Assembly: GCA_037501455.1 (NCBI GenBank) | Contig: CM074855.1 | Location: 56,365,001 to 56,429,000 of the forward strand | Direction of reading: 5' to 3' | DNA length: 64,000 nucleotides | DNA from: Lantana camara | Lineage: Eukaryota; Streptophyta; Magnoliopsida; Lamiales; Verbenaceae | Shown here: positions 11,810-21,784 of the stretch, piece by piece | How positions within the stretch are numbered: the stretch's first letter is position 1 | How the letters are laid out: every line of letters starts with the position of its first letter | Made by a program: the position numbers and the translations under genes | Notes under the pieces: model-generated | What the model saw: only the letters and a program-made list of their open reading frames with translations | What the model was told of the DNA's origin: nothing | Database searches by the model: none

Positions 11810-12541
11810 TCCAATATAAAATTCAGATACATGAAAGATGCTTGAACAACTTGAGGCTTTATGCATGATAGGAGTTAGAATTGTAATATCTTGATCTACT
11901 CTTACTACTAGAAAATGGTATATTATGAATTACGATAAATTGATAATTATCATGTTTGTAAGTAATTAATTCCTAGTTGAATAATTGTATAAACACTTTA
12001 AACGAACAATTATGCTTAGTAATCAACTAAGGCGATATATGTGTAATAATCCTAAACTTATATAAATAACTTAGGGGATGTAAGTGTAATATTTATGAAA
12101 CTATGAATGTGACTTGAGCTTGTGTACCAAACATGTTGTGAAGTTGTAAAGTATGATCTTAAGTGAATTAAATGCACTCTTTATTTGTATCAAGCATGCT
12201 ATCTACGTACAACAATTTTGTATGTTTATATGATCAAGTTGCTCTTACTTATGCACTTTACAACTCGTCATGAACTTGATGCTTAATTCTAATATTATAA
12301 TTGAACCCTGTGACATTGGATGATTTAATATGCATTTTGTGAATACACTGACTTCCTAAATTGATCTTGCAACTTTGGATATGGAATTGTATGATGGTTG
12401 CTTGTAAATATGACCTTGTTGAGCATTCATATGCCTTGAATGACCATGACAACTTATCCAAGCACAACATCAACACTTATGCATAACCACGATCATGTTG
12501 AGCAACGCCGTGCGTCTTGTTTGGTTCATATAGAGTCTAAG
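11810..12541 (+). mobile_element. 5' LTR of element A, segment 2
   Basis: Collinear with 33951-34685 of the 3' LTR. It is bounded by the insertions of G (left) and composite H (right). It contains the family motif gccgtgcgtctt at about 12508. No gene is seen. Confidence 0.85.
12537..12541. repeat. Target-site duplication CTAAG, left copy (composite H)
   Basis: CTAAG here and at 28099-28103; the intact 3' LTR of A has a single copy at the same place (about 34680). The duplicated target therefore brackets the entire stretch from TRIM to LTR end. Confidence 0.85.
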
Positions 12542-13025
12542 TGTAACAGTACAGGACCGATCCAGTATGCAGATATTGTCCGCTTTAGGTGGGAACCGAA
12601 TTAGACCACCCTCATGGCTTTGTTTCTGCGCCCACTGGAGAACCCAGCCGTAGCGCAGAACGCGTCCGCAAGGAAAGGTTTCCATCCCCCCTTATAAGGA
12701 GGACTTCGTTCTCCTTCCCAACCGATGTGGGATGGACGGAAATCCACCCCCCCTAAGAGGAGCTCAGCGTCCTCGCTGAGGACCTGACACATCAGCTTCC
12801 TGGCACCGGCTATGATACCATTTGTAACAGTACATGACCGATCCAGTATGCAGATATTGTCCGCTTTAGGTGGGAACCGAATTAGACCACCCTCACGACT
12901 TTGTTTCTGCGCCCACTGGAGAACCCAGACGTAGCGCAGAACGCGTCCGCAAGGAAAGGTTTCCATCCCCCCTTATAAGGAGGACTTCGTTCTCCTTCCC
13001 AACCGATGTGGGATGGACGGATACA
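12542..13025 (-). mobile_element. TRIM retrotransposon
   Basis: Two direct repeats of about 0.2 kb (12542-12744 and 12823-13025; period 281 bp), each starting TGTAACAGTAC and containing GCAGATATTGTCC and CCGATGTGGGATG, flank an interior of only about 80 bp. Just left of the right repeat is tatgataccattt, a degraded primer site (minus strand ATGGTATCA), and just right of the left repeat is a C-rich tract, so the polypurine tract is on the minus strand. These are the marks of a TRIM of a type common in dicots. It codes for nothing. Its left end abuts the target duplication CTAAG but its right end does not, see composite H. Confidence 0.85.
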
Positions 13026-13056
13026 CCGTTGGGAAGGAGAACGAAGTCCTCCTTAT
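12975..13056. repeat. Perfect 29 bp inverted repeat at the TRIM right end
   Basis: The arm 12975-13003 within the right TRIM repeat is exactly complementary to 13028-13056, with a 24 bp loop. Homology stops sharply at both ends of the second arm, which looks like a templated filler copied in inverse during end joining. It would form a strong hairpin. Confidence 0.9.
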
Positions 13057-13755
13057 GTCATTTGGCTCAGTAAATGAGAGAAGGGATCCGATCTGGCTAA
13101 ATTGGGATAGTAAATCTTGAATCTTAATCCCTCTTGCTATCAGAATGTCTACAATAAACGGAAGGGAAGAAAGTGGGAAGTAGAAAGAAAAGCGAATAAC
13201 CAACATCAAATATCCGTCGTGCTATTTGCTAAGGGAATAGGAGCTCAACTTTCGAATTTCAAGATAAAGAATTTAAAATCTCTGCTACGGGAAAATGTTT
13301 CACTTTGATTACGAAGGTCGAGGAAATAATAAAACTTGTTCTCTCTATTTGTCGGATAAGAGATTGCTTGGAGCATAAAGCCAGTTTTTTTTTTAAGCTT
13401 GAATGTACAACCACGACAAGAAAACCAGGGTTACTCTCACTTTCAAAACCAGAAAGTAAATGTGAGAATCAGTGCAAGAAAGGTTCAACCGGCAGATCTG
13501 GGATTAAAACGGGCCTGAAGATATGGTGATTAATGATGATTTACGGATTATGTTATAAAATAGCACGAGGATAGAGATGGTTATCAAGAATGGGAATATT
13601 GAACCGTTGTGGCACCAAGTGGAAAAAAATCGCAACTAAAAGAATCAAGTATTCAATTGAATCCAATTCCAATGGATTAATTGACCCCAATTCGTTATTA
13701 TATGATTGATTACATGCTAAAAAGTGATATTTATATGCTACATTGTTTGTTGCTT
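13057..13755. other. Unassigned stretch between TRIM and copia I
   Basis: About 0.7 kb, presumably the remaining 5' part of LTR H. I see no match to the other LTRs of the window and no convincing gene; open frames at 13117-13308 and 13305-13529 have no recognisable domain. Confidence 0.4.
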
Positions 13756-13760
13756 GATGT

Positions 13761-16039
13761 TGTTGGGTGCGGCGGGCCCGAATCAGAGTGACGGTATAGC
13801 GTAATATTCAAAAAAATTTCGACATAACCTCGTTATCAAAATATTTCAAAAATATTTAAATAAAGCAGCGGAATAAATCGAGCAGCATAACTCTAATATA
13901 TATAGGAATCGATAACATAATTTTAAATCATCTAGCATATAATCATAATATGCAAATATTAATTTGGGCGGCATAACGGTATTACCGTACTGCACAAATG
14001 GCTATGAACGGCACTTTTCCAGCACCTTGATATCTTCTCGTGAAATCGGCAGAGCTTCCCCGCAATATCCCCGATTAAGAAAATAGGAGTGTGGGCTCCG
14101 GCAATAATTCGCTAAATACTTGAGAAAATATTTTTCAAGAAAAAACCCTTTTTTCTAATTTCAGAAAATCCCTATTTTCTAATAATTAAGTGGATTATAT
14201 ATTAATTATATAACCACCTAATTAAGTAATTAATTAATCGTTAATTAAGGATTAATTAACTAAACAGGAGAGAGAGTCGGATGACATTTTCAAAGCTGCC
14301 AAAACATCAAAGAAAAATTGGAATTAAATGAGAACATTAGCAGCCTATTTATAGGTCAATTTTCAGGGGAAAAATGGTCAATTCGAAGGAAAGAGGGCTG
14401 CCACGCGTCCTTAGCCGCCGAGTTAAGCCAATCCGAGGACGCCACGCAGGAGCTCGCGCCGCCACGAGTCCAGCGGCGCGAAGCACGCGCCCAGCAGACG
14501 CCGCACGTGCCGGCACGCGCCGCCCAAGTGGCGGCTGTGTGCTTGGAGCGTGTGAACCCCACGGTGACACGAGCAGCTGCCACGAGGCGAACCGGTCCGG
14601 TCCGACTGGCGGTTCACGGTTCAGACCGGTTCAGGGAGGAACCGGTCGGTTCAAGTTGGGCTCCAGCAACGCCACGTGTCCAAATCCCATTCGTCCACGT
14701 GTCCGGGTCGGTCAACCCGTGACCCGACCCTATCCGAACATCCGACCCGCTGACCCGTTTCTTTGGCCCGTTGACTTTCAAGTCAACATCATCCGGGCCG
14801 TTGAAACTTGCTGACGTGGACGAATCCCAGCCGTCCACGTGTCTTGCCATTTGGCGCCCAGTCAGCTCCACTTGGCTATGACCCGCTGACATGGCACAAA
14901 AAAACTCTCTTTTTTTTTTTTTTTTTTTTTTTTTTTGAAAATTTTTATTTTCTCCAAAATAAAATTATGGGCAGTTCCAACTCTTTGGAATTTAATTTAT
15001 TTTCTCAAAATAAATTCTTTGGCTATTTTCAAACCTTTTGAAAATTTATTTCTCTCTCTCCTTTTAATATTTTCTCATTGATCTTCGTTGGGGCTTGCGG
15101 GGGGACCTACAGGATTAATTAATCTTAGCTCCAAACGGGTCAATCTATTATCATCCCATGACAATAATTGATTACCGTTTAACAATATTTAATTCCACTA
15201 AATAAATATTGTTGAACTCTAAAATTAATTAAATTATTCACGAATTTGTCGATCTAGAATAATTTCGCATTTTACTCCTCTGTACGGATATCCATGAAAA
15301 ATAAATCAGTACTACTATCATTTATTTTTCACTTTCAATCTGAAATTTCTTGATTCGCCTTAAGTCCAAATTCCATGTATGTGAAACACATTCAACATAC
15401 AACTTCGGTGACGAACACACGAAGTACTTTGGCCAAAGATTTAATTCGAACTTTTGCAAATCTATTTCAGGGATATCTTTTGACCTTCCAACAAGGCTAC
15501 AGATTCCTTGATCAATATTTCTCTCTAGCACATTTCATGCAATCACCGAACGTACAAAGTATTTTGGCCACCCGTTACCGAGACCTCACTTCTGAGTACA
15601 TCACAGTGATTAACACTACATGCCTAAAGTAGAAATACTATCAGGATTAAGAGTCTAATGCTTCTGAGATTTTGTTCATTTTAGATAGCAGTATAAAATA
15701 AACAATCTTAGTGGTCCAGTTCGATGTTTCCAATCTCATTGAAAGTCATCAATGTGTTATAATTGGAAACTCCATTTCCCTATGACGAAAGACTAATCAT
15801 CTTAAATAACACATTATAGTCTTGATAAGAACATCTTCTTATCATACTGACTAGAACTGTAATGACACGTGACTTCTGGTATTTAAAGTCTTTCCCTATG
15901 AAACACATTTCATATAAAAATACCATCACACGTCAATAATTATTAAATTTGTAAAATACTCATAACTTGCTTTAATTTCAGTTTTATTAATCCAAAATAT
16001 TTACAATATAATTGGATTTTCAGGGCATTAATCCCAACA
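13761..16039 (-). mobile_element. 3' LTR of copia element I
   Basis: 2279 bp. It holds an AT-rich end, a GC-rich block at about 14400-14900 with three CACGTG boxes (14673, 14696, 14836) and repeated CCGGT motifs, and a poly-T run of about 26 at 14911-14936. Compared with the 5' LTR it carries an extra ttcagaccgg-like duplication near 14620. Long open frames at 14318-14814 on both strands reflect GC-rich composition and have no domain. Confidence 0.9.
14673..14841. promoter_or_regulatory. Three G-boxes in the 3' LTR of element I
   Basis: CCACGTGTC occurs at 14672, 14695 and 14835; the 5' LTR has the same set at 25329, 25352 and 25492. CACGTGTC is the core of plant ABA-response and G-box elements. 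Function is inferred from the motif only. Confidence 0.5.
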
Positions 16040-16053
16040 ATCTCCCACTTGCC
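16040..16053 (-). other. Polypurine tract of copia element I
   Basis: Minus strand reads gggcaagtgggagat directly before the 3' LTR start TGTTGGGATT. This purine-rich block primes plus-strand DNA synthesis in LTR elements. Confidence 0.8.
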
Positions 16054-16689
16054 CTAAATCCAATTGGCTACATATCTAAGACCCATCCCTTCTACATGAG
16101 TGTCAAAACTCTTTTGCGCAAAAGTCTTAGTGAAGGGATCTGCTAGATTATTTACTGAGCCAATTTTCACCACTGCCACTTCTCCACGTTCCACATAATC
16201 ACGTATAATGTGAAACTTCCTCTCGATGTGCTTTGCACGTTTATGACTTCGAGTTTCCTTGGAGTTGGCCACCGCTCCAGTATTGTCATAGTACAATGTG
16301 ATCGGCGTAAGTCCGTCCTTGACGACTTCTAGATCCATTAGGAAATTCCGGAACCAATACGCTTCTTTGGCTGCTTCCGAAGCTGCCACGTATTCGGCTT
16401 CCATGGTGGAGTCAGCAATGCAAGATTGCTTAATACTCCTCCAACTAACGGCTGCTCCTCCTAGAGTAAACACGTATCTAGACGTCGAACGCCTAGAATC
16501 CGAATCTGTGTACCCAATAGGAATGAGCTCATCACTGCGATAGACAAGCATATAATCCCGAGTCCTTCTCAAGTACTTCAATATATGCTTTACAACTATC
16601 CAGTGTTGGGGTCCAGGGTTTGACTGATATCTGCTGACTAGACCTACAACATAACAGATATCTGGCCTTGTACATAACATGGCATACAT
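16054..16689 (-). pseudogene. Copia I pol: RNase H domain
   Basis: About 211 codons, the C-terminal end of the copia polyprotein. It removes the RNA strand of the RNA-DNA hybrid during reverse transcription. Visible landmarks are YAMLCTRPDICY at the start, then GYTDSD (first acidic residue), STMEAEYVAASEAAKEA with the conserved Glu, LYYDNTGAV and KHIERKFHIIRD, and the terminal ADPFTK, where most relatives read ADPLTK. It ends 17 bases from the 3' LTR, as is usual. Upstream, 16690-16875 continues the connection between the RT and RNase H domains, but in-frame stops near 16708 and 16724 separate it from this piece. Confidence 0.9.
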
Positions 16690-16875
16690 GAGGCTTCCGA
16701 CTTCCTAAGCATACGGAACATCTTTCATTTCTTATGTATCTTCTGGGTTCTTGGGACACTGATCCCGAGACAGATGAACTCCATGTCTGAAAGGTAACGA
16801 TCCTTTCTTGGAGTTAGCCATATTATATCTTGCCAGCATCTTATCTATATATGCTGCTTGTGATAAACCAATTAT
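16690..16875 (-). pseudogene. Copia I pol: RT-RNase H connection (broken)
   Basis: Translated on the minus strand this reads QAAYIDKMLARYNM and later HLSRDQCPKNPED, the familiar segment after the palm and thumb of copia reverse transcriptase. It follows a stop codon at 16876-16878 and is itself broken by two stops before the RNase H piece. All breaks are consistent with an inactive copy. Confidence 0.8.
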
Positions 16876-17634
16876 TCAATTCTTTCGATCACGACAAAGT
16901 CTGATCCCTAGAATATAACTGGCTTCACCTAGGTCTTTCATGTCAAACTGGTTTGACAACCAAATCTTAACTGCTGACAATATTCCTGTGTCATTCCCAA
17001 TGAGCAGAATATCATCAACGTATAAAACTAAAAATGTTACAACACTATCATGATGTCTCTTGTACACACATGGTTCATCAGGCAATTGCATAAATCCAAA
17101 GGATTTAATTGCCTCATTAAATCTGATGTTCCATGATCTAGATGCTTGCTTAAGACCATAAATAGATCTATCAAGCTTGCATACCATATACTCCTGATTT
17201 CTGGCTATAAAGCCTTCAGGTTGAGCCATATATATCTCTTCTTGAAGGTGCCCGTTCAAGAAGGCAGTCTTTACATCCATTTGCCAAATCTTATAATCAA
17301 AATGAGCAGCAATGGATAGGAGAATTCTTATGGACTTAAGCATTGCTACAGGCAAGAAGGTTTCATCATAATCGATACCTTCTTTCTGGGTATAACCCTT
17401 TGCCACAAGCCTTGCTTTAAAGGTCTCAACCTTTCTATCTATTCCCCTTTTTCTCTTGTAGACCCATTTGCATCCAATAGGTTTAATGCCCTCAGGCGCC
17501 TCTACAAGTTCCCAGACTTTATTGGAATACATTGAATCTAATTCTGATTCCATGGCTCTGACCCAACGGTCAGCGTCTATATCCTTTATGGCTTCATCAT
17601 ATGTGATAGGATCAGACACGTCAGATTCAACCAC
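16876..17634 (-). pseudogene. Copia I pol: reverse transcriptase
   Basis: About 252 codons of the RVT_2 domain. Landmarks in order: [52 protein letters not shown] (first catalytic Asp), [11 protein letters not shown] and [14 protein letters not shown] with the YVDD catalytic pair. It ends at a stop just after [13 protein letters not shown]. It makes DNA from the element RNA inside virus-like particles. The catalytic residues are intact although the gene is interrupted on both sides. The upstream boundary is a frameshift near 17690. Confidence 0.93.
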
Positions 17635-17645
17635 TTGGGTTAATC

Positions 17646-18518
17646 CTAGGTATCTGTCAGGTGCCCTGACAATCCTCCCACTACGACGTGCTGTGTACTC
17701 GTCCCTACATCATATGTTGTATCTGGTACATCATATGTATCTAACACATTTTCAGTTACTACGGGTTCTTGGAATTCAGAATCTGATGTTGTCATTTCTT
17801 CTAACACAATTTTGCTTCTACCCTTGTGGTCATTTACAAAATCATCTTCAAGATATTTGGCATTAGTGCTCACAAACACTTTATGATCGCTTGGATCGTA
17901 AAATGTACCACCTCTTGTTCCTTTAGGAGAACCTATGAACAAGCAAACCTCTGTTCTTGATTCCAACTTGTCAGGATCCTTCCTTAACACATGAGCTGGG
18001 GTTCCCCATATCCGAAGATAGGAGATACTGGGCTTTCGCCCTCGCCACAGTTCCATTGGTGTTTTAGGAACTGACTTGGATGGAACAAGGTTTAATATGT
18101 GTGCCACCGTTTCGAGTGTAAAGCCCCAAAACGAACTTGGTAGGGTAGCATGACTCATCATAGATCTCACCATTTCCATCAGAGTTCTATTTCTCCTTTC
18201 TGCAACACCGTTCTGCTGGGGTGTACCCAGTGCAGATAATTGAGATTTAATCCCATTTGCAGTGAGAAATTCTAGAAACTCTGTAGACGGATACTCACCA
18301 CCAAGATCTGATCGAAGTGCCTTGATACGTTTTCCAGTTTGATTTTCAACTTCAGCCTTGAATTCTTTGAACTTTTCAAAAGATTCAGACTTATATCTCA
18401 TCAAATAAACATATCCATATCTGGAGTAATCATCCGTAAAAGTGATGAAATACTTAAAACCTCCTCTTGCTTGAATACTCATAGGACCACACACATCCGT
18501 ATGAATTAACTCAAGCAA
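17646..18518 (-). pseudogene. Copia I pol: integrase
   Basis: About 290 codons in frame with the protein before it after a TAA at about 18519-18521. It contains [12 protein letters not shown] (first Asp), [24 protein letters not shown] (second Asp; relatives usually have SDRGGEY) and [13 protein letters not shown] with the Glu of the DDE triad, then the copia C-terminal region [14 protein letters not shown] and [12 protein letters not shown]. The enzyme inserts the DNA copy and makes the 5 bp duplication seen here as GATGT. The frame ends at a frameshift about 17690; the expected next residues ([16 protein letters not shown]) are found in the frame of the RT piece. Confidence 0.93.
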
Positions 18519-19511
18519 TTATGTGGCTCGATTACCTTTAGATTTAAAAGATCTCTTGGTCATCTTACCTTCCAAGCAGGATTCACAGACTGGTAGTTCT
18601 GTTAAGTCCAAGGGACTCAACAATTCGTCTAAAATTAGTCTTTGGATCCTATTTGGATTAATATGACCAAGACGTAGGTGCCACTTGTATGCCTCATTAG
18701 GCATAGGGGTTTTTCTTTTGGATGGTAAGTCAAGCTTAGTAGTGTTAAGTTCGGAATTAGGGTTTTTATCGGGGTATAACAAGAAAAGACCATCTTTTAC
18801 CGTGCCAGAGCAAATAAACCTTTTGTTTTGCTTAATGGTAAAATTTTGTTCAAAACAAACATTGAAACCATTATTTATTAAACAACTCACAGAAATCAGA
18901 TTTCTGCGAACACACGGTATATACAGAATGTCTTTCAGTACCAAAACCCTATCACCAAAATACAAATTTACAATCCCTATTGCTAATACAGATATACTTG
19001 TATTATCCCCGAGCAGTAGCTGCATCTCGCCATCTTCAAGCTTTCTGGTTAGCTTGAACCCCTGCAACGAATTGCAAATATGATTAGTTGAACCCGAGTC
19101 CACACACCAGGAATCCGGTGGACTTCCAACTAAACATAATTCAATTAAACAAGATATCGATATACCTTGTCCAGATGGCTTAGCAGGAAGACTTGCTAAG
19201 TATTTTGGACATTTCCTCTTCCAATGCCCATTTTCACCGCAGTGGAAACATTTTCCCTTGCTGGGTTTGCTTCTCTTCTTCTGAACCTTTTTCTTGGGAT
19301 TGAGAACCTTTCCCTTTCCTTTTTTCCACTTGTTGGTTTTTGGAGCCGTGGAAGTTGATGTCTGAGCCAGGAGAACCGTTCCCTTAGCTTTCATCACTCC
19401 CTTTGCCACTTTAAGTTCGTTCATCAATTCAGGCAGAGAAAAATCCAATTTGTTCATAGAATAATTTTGCCTGAATGTGTCGAACGACTTTGGCAGAGAG
19501 CATAGGATCAT
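18519..19511 (-). pseudogene. Copia I gag C-terminus, protease and integrase zinc finger
   Basis: About 330 codons. In order: end of the gag capsid region, lysine-rich stretch, CCHC zinc knuckle CFHCGENGHWKRKC, aspartic protease with WCVDSGSTNHIC, and the integrase HHCC finger WHLRLGHINPNRI...CESCLEGK. It begins after an in-frame stop at about 19515 (AAA TAG GAT) and ends with a stop (TAA) before the integrase core. Both stops are single-base changes in an otherwise well-kept frame, which points to fairly recent loss. Confidence 0.92.
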
Positions 19512-19592
19512 ATCCTATTTGCTGAGATCATCAAATTTAGCACCAAGGCTTTCAATTTCGTTCAGGCAAGCCATCATGTTCATAACATGATC

Positions 19593-19985
19593 CTAAACAG
19601 GTGATCCCTCAGACATCTTGGTAACTAACAGCCTCCGCATCAATTCGAGCCTCTTGGCTCGATTCTGTCCTCCAAACATTTGATGGAGATGATCCATTAT
19701 GTTCCTAGCAGTTGGCATCTCATGCATTTGATGCTTGAGAAAATTGGAGACAGATGCCAGGATATAAGACCTAGCCAAATCATTGGACTTGATCCAATTG
19801 GCGTAAGCATTTCTCATATCCTGATTGGTTGTAGTTTCCGGTACCCCCGGACAAGGTTCAGTGAGCACTTGTTTCAGATTATCGTGACCAAACACGATGT
19901 CAAGATTCATCTTCCAGTCAGCATAATTAGACCCTTCAAGCCTATTTTCCTTTAGGATCGATTGAAGCGGGCTAGCGGTCGTCAT
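19593..19985 (-). pseudogene. Copia I gag, N-terminal part
   Basis: Starts MTTASPLQSILKENRLEGSN, followed by YADWKMNLDIVF, typical of plant copia gag (UBN2/gag_2 family), which builds the particle shell. The frame stops at a TAG about 19591-19593 after KMSEGSPV and continues in the same frame for about 27 codons (DHVMNMMACLNEIESLGAKF) to the next stop, where the following piece begins. This start is preferred because the first ATG after the leader opens a conserved gag motif. Confidence 0.92.
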
Positions 19986-21079
19986 TGCTTTAAAACTGAA
20001 ATATTAAAAGATGCAAGTTATGATTCTGTATTTTACTTCTTTTGCGTCTAACCAATAAATGAAATCCACGTAAGTATTTTTTGTTTACACAATGGTGATT
20101 TATCTAACCGTAGTTGACTCCCCGGAAGCGGGGTCGAAAACTGCTTAGAAAAGCAAGAATTAATCTTAATTAACATGTCATCTAGGTAACTCTTACCAAA
20201 CTATGTTAATCCACCACGTTAACCTTTGACCTCTAAGTGAATGTAACATAGCTCCGAAGGGAGGTTAATACATCACTTACTCAAGCGTACACCATTACCT
20301 AGAAATTCGTACGAGTAGATCAAACACTCCACGGAGGCGGGTCGAGTTGACTTTCCCCGTACTTCATTCTATCCGTAGAAGTCTAATCTTGTATGCCGCG
20401 AATACATACCCGCCGAAGGGAGTAGTATGTATCTACTATACTATAGACGGGTAATGGAGGCCGTGAGAATCCAACTCTTTTCATCTCGCTCCCACTTGAA
20501 TTTTATAGAATTTGTTGATTATCTTTGATTATCACTCTTGGCGTCTTATTAATTTTGGAAGTAATTAATCTAATTAATAAGCTCCCACTAGGATTATTAA
20601 ATAATCCTAATAATATTTTAAGGCTTTAATAACTCTTTATTAATTTAGGCCAAAAAATATTAATCCAATTATGCGTCGTATTTAATCTCTATTAAATATT
20701 ATTTATCTAATCACATTAAATAAATCATGCATGATTAAAACAGCATAATATCACATATTATCATGTCATTTATAAAATTAAAAGCATGCTTGCAAATAAT
20801 TATCACGCTTTAAATTTTTAATGGTCCCTTAAATAAATATGTTTTAAATTATCACATAATTTAAATCATATTTACTGATTCGGTAATTAACCAAGAAGAT
20901 TACTGAAATCAATTCCCAGAAAATTACCATTCCACGCAAACTCCCAGAAACACTGGAGGGGTCACAACGGTCCCACTTAAAACCCAGCCTTCTTAGACAG
21001 AATTTACGTGCACAGTATCAGATTTAAAATTATGCATCTTATGCTTTATCAATGCAAGTATATAATCAGAGCCCCGTTC
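19986..21079 (-). other. Untranslated leader of copia element I
   Basis: About 1.1 kb between primer site and gag start. AT-rich in its PBS-proximal half, with repeated ccgaaggg/cggaagcgg motifs between 20110 and 20460. I see no gene in it. Long leaders are usual in plant copia elements. Confidence 0.75.
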
Positions 21080-21089
21080 TGATACCAGT
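21080..21089 (-). other. Primer binding site of copia element I
   Basis: Minus strand reads ACTGGTATCAGAACGGGGC right after the 5' LTR; TGGTATCAGA matches initiator Met tRNA, although the following bases differ from the perfect site of elements C and D. Confidence 0.75.
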
Positions 21090-21784
21090 TGTTGGGTGCG
21101 GCGGGCCCGAATCAGAGTGACGGTATAGCGTAATATTCAAAAAAATTTCGCCATAACCTCGTTATCAAAATATTTCCAAAATATTTTAATAAAGCAGCGG
21201 AATAAATCGGGCAGCATAACTCTAATATATACAGGCATCGATAACATAATTTTAAATCATCTAGCATATAATCATAATATGCAAATATTAATTTGGGCGG
21301 CATAACGGTATTACCGTACTGCACAAATGGCTATCAACGACACTTTTCCAGCACCTTGATATCTTCTCGTGAAATCGGCAGAGCTTCCCCGCAATATCCC
21401 CGATTAAGAAAATACGAGTGTGGGCTCCGGCAATATTTCGCTAAATACTTGAGAAAATATTTTTCAAGAAAAAACCCTTTTTTCTAATTTCAGAAAATCC
21501 CTATTTTCTAATAATTAAGTGGATTATATATTAATTATATAACCACCTAATTAAGTAATTAATTAATCCTTAATTAAGGATTAATTAACTAAACAGGAGA
21601 GAGAGTCGGATGACATTTTCAAAGCTGCCAAAACATCAAAGAAAAATTGGAATTAAATGAGAACATTAGCAGCCTATTTATAGGTCAATTTTCAGGGGAA
21701 AAATGGTCAATTCGAAGGAAAGAGGGCTGCCACGCGTCCTTAGCCGCCGAGTTCAGCCAATCCGAGGATGCCACGCAGGAGCTC

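Noticed and set aside
12542..13025. Cassandra-type TRIM with an embedded 5S rRNA promoter
   Set aside because: I looked for the 5S internal promoter text in the repeats and did not see it; this is another TRIM type.
14318..14892. Overlapping long open frames on both strands in the LTR of element I
   Set aside because: They fall in a GC-rich stretch of the LTR with few stops, occur on both strands at once, recur in the other LTR at 25040-25439 and have no recognisable domain.
14911..14936. Poly-T as a Pol III terminator or SINE tail
   Set aside because: The run is inside the copia LTR and is matched by an interrupted T-rich run in the sister LTR (about 25578-25608); no A/B boxes or SINE body adjoin it.
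16298..16543. Plus-strand frames across copia I (also 17468-17866, 18685-19083, 19680-19955)
   Set aside because: Each is the antisense shadow of a clear gag or pol domain on the minus strand.
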